Of a DNA stretch of 64,000 nt, positions 58,155 through 64,000 are shown in pieces; the stretch's first letter is position 1; each line of letters opens with the position of its first letter. The notes below the pieces were generated by a model. That model did no database searches, had not been told where the DNA came from, and saw nothing but the letters and a program-made list of their open reading frames with translations. Source of the DNA: Methylophaga nitratireducenticrescens (GTDB lineage: Bacteria > Pseudomonadota > Gammaproteobacteria > Nitrosococcales > Methylophagaceae); assembly GCF_000260985.4 (NCBI RefSeq), contig NC_017857.3, positions 2,294,001 to 2,358,000 on the forward strand. The letters are read 5' to 3'. The position numbers were made by a program, and so were the translations under genes.

Positions 58155-59363
58155 TTAACGTCCTCCCCGACTACGCGATCCATCCTGAGCAGAGGAATTT
58201 GTGGTGGATGTAGTGTTGTTATTAGTTGCCGGATAATTCAGGTTATTTAAATCCACTCGAGGAGCACTATTACTGCTGCTACGCATTCTATCCAAAGGCA
58301 AATAAAGAACATTGTTTCCACCACTATCAATATCTACCATCACTTTCTGACTGCGGCTGTAGACTGACTCCATAGCATCAATATAGAGACGTTCCTGGGT
58401 TATTAACGGGGCTTTCTCATATTCGGTCATAACCTGAACAAAACGGCTGGCTTCACCATTCGCTTTTGCAACCACCTGACTCTTATAAGCTTCGGCTTCC
58501 TGAATGTCACGGAAAGCCTGTCCACGAGCTCGAGGAATAATATCATTTGCATAAGCTTCGGCTTCATTTTTCTGTCTGACTTCATCTTCACGCGCTTTGA
58601 CCACGTCTGCAAAAGCTGACTGAACCTGCTCAGGCGGTTGAACATCCTGCATACTGACACTGGTAACTGTCAAACCGGTAGCATGTGCATCCAGCATGGC
58701 TTGCAAGCGTTGTTCAGTACGGGTGGCAACTTCACTCCGTCCCTCAGTTAATACAAAGTCCATTGTCGATTGACCAACAACTTCACGAACGGCACTTTCC
58801 ATCATTTGACGGAGAATGGTGTCTGGAGTACGCACATTAAAAAGATATTGCGCCGCATCGTTAATGCGATATTGGCCAGCGATCTTTAAATCCACAATAT
58901 TTTCGTCATTGGTCAACATCAAAGACTCAGACAAAACATTGCTTTCTGGTCTGCCTCCTGCTGAACGATAACCAATCTCAACTGAACGTATTTTGGCAAC
59001 ATCGACCACCTCAACCTTATCTATTGGATAAGGAAAATGCCAATGAGGACCAGGCATGGAAGTGTGACTGTACTGACCAAAGCGTAAAACGACACCACGC
59101 TCAGCAGGTTCGACAATGTAAATGCCGGATAACAACCACACCAATAAGATAATAGTGGCGATTAAGCCTGCACCAATAGATCCGGCTTTATTGTTACCTT
59201 CTGGCGGTTGAGAATTATTCCCACCACCTTTGCCGCCAAACATCCCGGCAAACTTACGCTGTAGATTTTTTACTACTTCATCCAGATCAGGGGGGCCTTC
59301 ATTGCCGCCACCACGCTTACCCCATGGGTCTTTATCACCACTACCGGGTTCATTCCAAGCCAT
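58155..59363 (-). CDS. hflK: HflK modulator of FtsH protease
   Basis: A 402-aa SPFH protein. It has a Gly/Pro-rich cytoplasmic N-terminus (MAWNEPGSGDKDPWGKRGG), one membrane helix near residues 68-88, and a periplasmic SPFH domain with EPAERGVVLRFGQY. A Ser/Asn/Thr-rich tail closes it. ATG 59363 has GGAG 6 nt upstream and matches the family start; an ATG lies at 59375. It is co-operonic with hflX upstream (94-bp gap) and hflC. Confidence 0.96.
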   Translation of the reverse strand: MAWNEPGSGDKDPWGKRGGGNEGPPDLDEVVKNLQRKFAGMFGGKGGGNNSQPPEGNNKAGSIGAGLIATIILLVWLLSGIYIVEPAERGVVLRFGQYSHTSMPGPHWHFPYPIDKVEVVDVAKIRSVEIGYRSAGGRPESNVLSESLMLTNDENIVDLKIAGQYRINDAAQYLFNVRTPDTILRQMMESAVREVVGQSTMDFVLTEGRSEVATRTEQRLQAMLDAHATGLTVTSVSMQDVQPPEQVQSAFADVVKAREDEVRQKNEAEAYANDIIPRARGQAFRDIQEAEAYKSQVVAKANGEASRFVQVMTEYEKAPLITQERLYIDAMESVYSRSQKVMVDIDSGGNNVLYLPLDRMRSSSNSAPRVDLNNLNYPATNNNTTSTTNSSAQDGSRSRGGR

Positions 59364-59457
59364 GCACCGCTCCAAAATTTAATTTATGATTTTCAATGTC
59401 GAAACCGAATGAATCTATTTTACGGACATGGTTGCCGATAGCAACCAAAAGTCCGTT

Positions 59458-60603
59458 TTAATTGACTGATTCAATCGCTGAGAGTTGCTCAGGAAAATAT
59501 TCTTGTAATGCCATCCTCAGTAGATCCAGGCCTTCGCCTATTTGCGCAGAAAGCCAGATACGACGTATTTTTCCTTGCTGATCCCGTTCAATTTTTGGCT
59601 GAACATTTTCCAGGCGATCAATTTTGTTATAAATAATCAATTGCGGTAACTCGTCAGCACCTATCTGCTGCAGAACATCGTCTACATGTTTCATCAACTC
59701 ATCCCTGTCGAGGGCAGCTGCGTCTACAACATGTAATAGCAGAGAAGCATCCCGTGTTTCTTCCAAAGTGGAACTGAAAGATTCAACTAAATCATGCGGT
59801 AACTGGCGAATGAATCCGACTGTATCAGCAATTATCAGTGGTTCCGTATCTGCTAATCTTAATCGACGCAATGTAGGATCCAATGTCGCAAACAAACGAT
59901 CATCAGCATACACATCAGAAGCCGTCATTCGATTAAAAAGCGTTGATTTACCTACGTTGGTATAACCCACCAAAGAAACAACAGGTATCCCCGAACGTTG
60001 TCTGGAACGTCTTCCCTGATCTCGTTGTGAGCGGACTTTATCAAGACGCTTTTTAAGTGACTTTATTCGTTGCCCAAGCAGCCTTCTATCTGTTTCTAAT
60101 TGTGTTTCACCGGGACCACGTAAACCAATACCACCTTTTTGTCTTTCCAAGTGAGTCCATCCACGAACCAGCCGGGTGGAAAGGTGCTGCAATTGTGCGA
60201 GTTCAACCTGGAGTTTACCTTCATGCGAGCGGGCTCTTCGAGCAAAGATGTCCAGAATCAGGCCGGTACGGCCTAATACCCTGCACTTTAACCTCTGTTC
60301 AAGATTTCGTTCCTGGCTGGGGGATAGTTCGTGGTTAAAAATCACTACAGCAGCGTCATTGGCTGCTACAAGTTCAGCTATTTCTTCTACCTTGCCAGAA
60401 CCGGCGAAGTACTTTGAATCAGGACGCTGACGTTTGCCATGTACTACGGCTGATATATTGGTACCTGTTGAATTAACCAGTTCGAGGAACTCCTGTTGTT
60501 TTTCATCAAAACCCCGATCATTAAAATCAAGGTGAACTAAAACAACTGATTCCTGTTCGGAATTCTCTTCAAATGCTGCATTGCTATCAGGCCGATCAAA
60601 CAA
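59458..60603 (-). CDS. hflX: Ribosome-associated GTPase HflX
   Basis: A 381-aa GTPase that splits stalled 70S ribosomes. The N-terminal domain has GSGKVEEIAELV and the Gly-rich GLRGPGETQLETDRRLL segment. The G domain has G1 LVGYTNVGKSTLFN, G3 DTVGFIRQLPHDLVESF and G4 NKID. Length is a little short of E. coli but complete. It follows hfq after 13 nt. Confidence 0.96.
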   Translation of the reverse strand: MFDRPDSNAAFEENSEQESVVLVHLDFNDRGFDEKQQEFLELVNSTGTNISAVVHGKRQRPDSKYFAGSGKVEEIAELVAANDAAVVIFNHELSPSQERNLEQRLKCRVLGRTGLILDIFARRARSHEGKLQVELAQLQHLSTRLVRGWTHLERQKGGIGLRGPGETQLETDRRLLGQRIKSLKKRLDKVRSQRDQGRRSRQRSGIPVVSLVGYTNVGKSTLFNRMTASDVYADDRLFATLDPTLRRLRLADTEPLIIADTVGFIRQLPHDLVESFSSTLEETRDASLLLHVVDAAALDRDELMKHVDDVLQQIGADELPQLIIYNKIDRLENVQPKIERDQQGKIRRIWLSAQIGEGLDLLRMALQEYFPEQLSAIESVN

Positions 60604-60616
60604 TCAATAAACTCCC

Positions 60617-60841
60617 TTATTCTTCTTGGGTTATCTGAACATTTCTTGCAGGCACAATAGTCGAAATGGCATGTTTATAGACCATTTGATTAACTGAATT
60701 CTTCAGTAAAATTACAAATTGATCGAAGGAATCAATCTGGCCCTGTAGTTTAATACCATTTACCAGATATATTGAAACTGAAACATTTTCTCGACGTAAT
60801 GCATTTAAAAAAGGATCCTGCAAGGATTGGGCTTTAGCCAT
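60617..60841 (-). CDS. hfq: RNA chaperone Hfq
   Basis: A 74-aa Sm-like hexameric chaperone that pairs small RNAs with mRNAs. The start [18 protein letters not shown], the [13 protein letters not shown] Sm1 region and the Sm2 motif [10 protein letters not shown] are intact. It lacks the long C-terminal tail of E. coli Hfq, as is usual in this group. ATG 60841 has GGAG 6 nt upstream; the much longer frame upstream to 61009 overlaps miaA and is not coding. Confidence 0.97.
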   Translation of the reverse strand: MAKAQSLQDPFLNALRRENVSVSIYLVNGIKLQGQIDSFDQFVILLKNSVNQMVYKHAISTIVPARNVQITQEE

Positions 60842-60917
60842 TGTCGACTCCATCGTTGTTATTATTGTTAAAACTTCAAGTTGTATATTAGGCATTCTAA
60901 AAGGCTGCACAGAATCG

Positions 60918-61874
60918 TCAAGCATTATCGGATTCAGCCAGCTTGTAACATATAAAATCCAATACCTGCTGTTCTGGTAAATCTGTACCACTGTCAAACC
61001 AGACACCATCTTTTTGGGCTCTTAACCAAGTCAGCTGACGTTTCGCCATTTGCCTTGTAGCAATAATTGCTTTTTCAATAAAGGTGGCTTCGTCATACTC
61101 TGCGCGCAGAAAAGACCATGCCTGTCGGTAGCCTACAGCACGAATTGATGGCAATCCTTGATGCAAATCTTCACGCCGATACAGTTTTCTGACTTCATCA
61201 ATAAATCCGGCTTGCATCATTGTTTCGTATCTTTTAGCGATTCGTTGATGAAGAATTTTTCGATCGAAAGGCGATAGAATTATTTTTATGACTTCATAGG
61301 GCAATAAAAAATCTGAATCTTTGGTTAATTCAGTCAATGATTTTCCAGAAATCTCATAAACTTCCAAGGCACGTAATAATCTTTGCGGATCATTATTATG
61401 AATACGTTTTGCCGAAACAGGATCTATTTCTGCCAGCCGATTATGCAAATACGTCAAGCCAAATTGCTGAAGCTCATTCTCCAGTTTTGACCGGACTTGG
61501 GTGTCAGCTTCTGGTAAGTCTGCAATGCCATATTGTAATGTTTTAAAATACAGCATTGTTCCACCAACCAATAATGGAATTTTTCCCCGTTGCGAGATAT
61601 CAGCCATTAACGCCAACGCTTCCTGACGAAATCTTCCCACAGAATAGGCCTCTGTAGGATCCAGAATATTCACCAGGTGATGGGGATACTTCTGCAGAGT
61701 CAATGCATCCGGTTTGGCTGTGCCAATATCCATTTGTTTATAAACAAGAGCAGAATCCACACTGATAATTTCTACGGGTAGATTCTGAGCCAGAAATAGT
61801 GCCAGATCTGTTTTACCTGCGGCCGTCGGACCCATTAAAAAAATGGCTGGAGGCACAGCTTGACCAGACAACAA
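60918..61874 (-). CDS. miaA: tRNA dimethylallyltransferase
   Basis: A 318-aa enzyme that adds a dimethylallyl group to A37 of tRNAs reading UNN codons. The P-loop is [33 protein letters not shown] and [17 protein letters not shown] follow. [14 protein letters not shown] marks the tRNA-binding end. miaA-hfq-hflX order is classical. It lies 8 bp after rho. Confidence 0.96.
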   Translation of the reverse strand: MLSGQAVPPAIFLMGPTAAGKTDLALFLAQNLPVEIISVDSALVYKQMDIGTAKPDALTLQKYPHHLVNILDPTEAYSVGRFRQEALALMADISQRGKIPLLVGGTMLYFKTLQYGIADLPEADTQVRSKLENELQQFGLTYLHNRLAEIDPVSAKRIHNNDPQRLLRALEVYEISGKSLTELTKDSDFLLPYEVIKIILSPFDRKILHQRIAKRYETMMQAGFIDEVRKLYRREDLHQGLPSIRAVGYRQAWSFLRAEYDEATFIEKAIIATRQMAKRQLTWLRAQKDGVWFDSGTDLPEQQVLDFICYKLAESDNA

Positions 61875-61882
61875 ATCGATAA

Positions 61883-63142
61883 TTACCCTTGCTTCATTGA
61901 GTCAAAAAACTCAACATTGGTTTTGGTCGATTTTAGCCTATCCATCAGAAATTCCATTGCTTCAATAGGTTCCATTGGAGCCAGAATCTTACGTAAGATC
62001 CACAGCTTCTGAAGATCTTCTTCATTAGTCAGTAATTCTTCACGGCGTGTGCCTGAACGCGTAACATTAATCGCAGGATAAATACGACGATCAGCCAATT
62101 TCCGTTCAAGTAACACTTCCATATTACCTGTGCCTTTGAATTCTTCGAAAATAACCTCGTCCATACGTGATCCTGTTTCAATCAGGGCCGTTGCGATAAT
62201 GGTTAAACTTCCACCTTCTTCTATATTTCGGGCCGCGCCAAAGAAACGTTTGGGACGTTGCAGAGCATTTGCATCGACACCGCCAGTAAGGACCTTCCCG
62301 GATGAGGGTGATACTGTATTATATGCACGCGCTAAACGGGTGATTGAATCTAACAGAATAACGACGTCATGCTTATGTTCTACAAGGCGCTTCGCTTTCT
62401 CAATGACCATTTCTGCAACTTGCACGTGTCGTGTTGCCGGTTCGTCAAAGGTACTTGAGACAACCTCTCCTCTTACAGAACGTTGCATCTCTGTGACTTC
62501 TTCCGGACGTTCATCAATCAATAATACAATCAGATCGCTTTCAGGATAATTTGAGGCGATTGATTGAGCTATTGATTGCAAGATCATGGTCTTGCCAGAT
62601 TTTGGTGGCGCGACAACCAAACCACGTTGCCCTTTACCAATTGGTGCAGCCAAATCGATAATACGAGCTGTCAAATCCTCAGTACTGCCATTGCCGCGCT
62701 CAAGATTAAATCTTTCATTGGCAAACAATGGCGTGAGGTTTTCAAATGGGACTTTGTTACGGGAGTTTTCTGGTTTTTCGTAGTTGATCTCATCAACTTT
62801 CACTAGAGCAAAATAACGTTCACTGTCTTTAGGTGGACGAATTTTACCTTTAATGGTATCACCAGTTCTTAAGTGAAATCGGCGGATTTGGCTGGGTGAA
62901 ACATATATATCATCAGGTCCAGCTACATAGGAGTCTTCAGGTGAACGTAAGAAGCCAAAACCATCCGGTAATAATTCTAAAACGCCCGTAGTGTAGACGT
63001 CATCCCCTTGTTTGGCATGTGCTTTAACAAGTGCAAATATTAGTTCTTGTTTTCGATTACGGGCAAGGCCCTCAAGATTCATGGAAAGTGCAAGTTCCAT
63101 TAATTCAGCAGCGGACTGCTTTTTCAGTTCTGTCAGATTCAT
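61883..63142 (-). CDS. rho: Transcription termination factor Rho
   Basis: A 419-aa hexameric RNA helicase. The N-terminal RNA-binding domain has [20 protein letters not shown]; the ATPase domain has Walker [17 protein letters not shown], Walker B-like [17 protein letters not shown], the Q-loop [15 protein letters not shown] and the arginine finger region RSGTRREEL. Length matches E. coli. Its leader (63143-63240) contains a short G+C hairpin near 63186-63200, possibly part of autoregulation. That last point is weak. Confidence 0.98.
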   Translation of the reverse strand: MNLTELKKQSAAELMELALSMNLEGLARNRKQELIFALVKAHAKQGDDVYTTGVLELLPDGFGFLRSPEDSYVAGPDDIYVSPSQIRRFHLRTGDTIKGKIRPPKDSERYFALVKVDEINYEKPENSRNKVPFENLTPLFANERFNLERGNGSTEDLTARIIDLAAPIGKGQRGLVVAPPKSGKTMILQSIAQSIASNYPESDLIVLLIDERPEEVTEMQRSVRGEVVSSTFDEPATRHVQVAEMVIEKAKRLVEHKHDVVILLDSITRLARAYNTVSPSSGKVLTGGVDANALQRPKRFFGAARNIEEGGSLTIIATALIETGSRMDEVIFEEFKGTGNMEVLLERKLADRRIYPAINVTRSGTRREELLTNEEDLQKLWILRKILAPMEPIEAMEFLMDRLKSTKTNVEFFDSMKQG

Positions 63143-63391
63143 GTATTACCTAAAATGGGTTTTAAAATCAGGATTACCTTGGATGCGCGCGGGGAGCGCG
63201 ATTATATGAAGTATGGGAGGTTTAACCAGAAAATTGTCAGTAAGATTATCAGTATTTATTAAAATCGTCCAGCACTTTTAGGAAAAAACTCCCTAAATAT
63301 ATAAACACCTTCGCTAATAGTCTATTTATGAAACTTATACTACATTGGTTTTGTTCTAAATAGGTAAAATCAATTTTCAAGGGTTCAGCCA

Positions 63392-63955
63392 ATGAAACAG
63401 ATGTCTGCATTTTCCGTGATAAGTTTTGTACTAGTTTTACTGTCAGGTTGTAGTAATATCCCAAAGCAAATCACGACCGCTCCGAGTAACGATCTACAAC
63501 TTAACGAAATCCAGGGACATATTGAAAACTTTGCTAATCAGAATGTTCGCTGGGGTGGTGAAGTAGTCAGTGTGGAAAATAATAATGATGCATCGATTCT
63601 GCAAATTGTTCAATATCCACTTAACCATTACGGTAAACCAATTATAAATCACTCAAGTGATGGCCGTTTTCTGGCAAAAACAACAGAATTTATTGATCCT
63701 GTTGTTTACAAAAAAGGAACCTTACTGACTTTTACCGGCACACTAAATGGAGAGGATACAAGAAAAGTAGACCAGAAAGAGCTGATCATGCCTGTATTAG
63801 AAGTTTCATCGATGTATAAGTGGCAACCGTATCAGCCGATTCAGCGAGATCCTTTTTATGATCCGTTCTTTTATAACGGTTTTTATCCCTATTATGGTTA
63901 CCACAATAGATATTGGCACCATCCACGATTTGGTTATCCTTACTATTATTGGTAA
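63392..63955 (+). CDS. Slp-family outer-membrane lipoprotein with an aromatic tail
   Basis: A 187-aa lipoprotein. The signal peptide ends in a lipobox (VLLSGCSN, Cys near residue 20). The Slp domain has NQNVRWGGEVVSVENNND and YPLNHYGKPI, and SSDGRFLAKTTEFIDP. Slp proteins are starvation- or acid-related outer-membrane lipoproteins in E. coli. The last 40 residues are rich in Tyr, Pro, Phe, His and Trp (ending YPYYYW), which is unusual. It diverges from rho with 249 bp between the starts. Confidence 0.9.
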   Translation: MKQMSAFSVISFVLVLLSGCSNIPKQITTAPSNDLQLNEIQGHIENFANQNVRWGGEVVSVENNNDASILQIVQYPLNHYGKPIINHSSDGRFLAKTTEFIDPVVYKKGTLLTFTGTLNGEDTRKVDQKELIMPVLEVSSMYKWQPYQPIQRDPFYDPFFYNGFYPYYGYHNRYWHHPRFGYPYYYW

Positions 63956-64000
63956 ATAGATCAAGTTCTATGAAAGATTTATTTTTTGGCACATCAAATA

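Noticed and set aside
60842-61009. Long N-terminal extension of Hfq
   Set aside because: It overlaps the 3' end of miaA. ATG 60841 has a good ribosome site and gives the standard Hfq start.
63186-63200. G+C hairpin in the rho leader as a terminator or attenuator
   Set aside because: The stem is short with no U-tract in either direction. It is mentioned only as a weak possibility under rho.

Overview
The window looks like chromosome of a free-living gammaproteobacterium with moderate G+C. Gene content and order (rho-miaA-hfq-hflX-hflK-hflC-DUF2065-hisZ-purA; pcnB-folK-dNK-panB-panC-panD; lpxB-rnhB; ribD-ribE-ribBA) suggest Methylophaga or a close relative in the Piscirickettsiaceae/Thiotrichales area. 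That placement is inferred from synteny and protein style, not from a marker search.

Layout. 1-5940 (minus): a vWA-domain membrane protein followed directly by a very long, acidic, repeat-rich membrane-anchored protein that runs off the left edge and carries 55 perfect copies of one hexanucleotide. 6070-9340 (minus): metZ, then the TonB-dependent receptor btuB. 9414-9865: two cobalamin riboswitches back to back, one driving btuB leftward and one driving a ten-gene, tightly overlapping late cobalamin operon rightward (9933-18717). 18718-19077 is non-coding. 19078-23530 (minus): clpA-clpS, grxD, serB, ppa. 23618-24236: a 619-bp element with terminal inverted repeats, full of hairpins with GGA-containing loops. 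24239-36566: a TauE exporter, a MATE transporter, an Arg-rich small protein, an RluA-type pseudouridine synthase, a DUF4124 protein, a MIF-like protein, proS, class I fumarase, a CopD-like protein, a lytic transglycosylase whose signal peptide is split by an apparent frameshift, a YdcF-like protein, a retropepsin-like protease, a YebE-like protein and an unrecognised membrane protein. 36603-40702: a P-type cation ATPase divergent from a YeeZ-like Rossmann protein, with a perfect FNR-type box between them, then a YchJ-like protein. 40707-63142 (all minus except 53681-54544): an OlsF-like ornithine lipid synthase, pantothenate genes, dNK, folK, pcnB, rnhB, lpxB, riboflavin genes, nrdR, glyA, purA, hisZ, hflC/hflK, hflX, hfq, miaA and rho. 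A Slp-like lipoprotein diverges from rho at the right edge.

How the genes work together. The B12 region joins outer-membrane corrinoid capture (BtuB), a riboswitch-led inner-membrane protein of unknown role, and the late steps from cobyrinate amidation through nucleotide-loop assembly and adenosylation, including DMB synthesis by BluB. No corrin-ring genes lie here. The rest is mainly housekeeping: riboflavin, pantothenate, folate and purine synthesis, proteolysis, and RNA metabolism.

The observations most worth a second look are the GGA-hairpin element, the slippery-site frameshift in the transglycosylase, the paired riboswitches with their unknown membrane protein, the (Ala-Glu)55 tract, the perfect FNR box, and the apparent AUA start at 39471. 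No tRNA, rRNA, CRISPR array, prophage or complete insertion sequence was seen.
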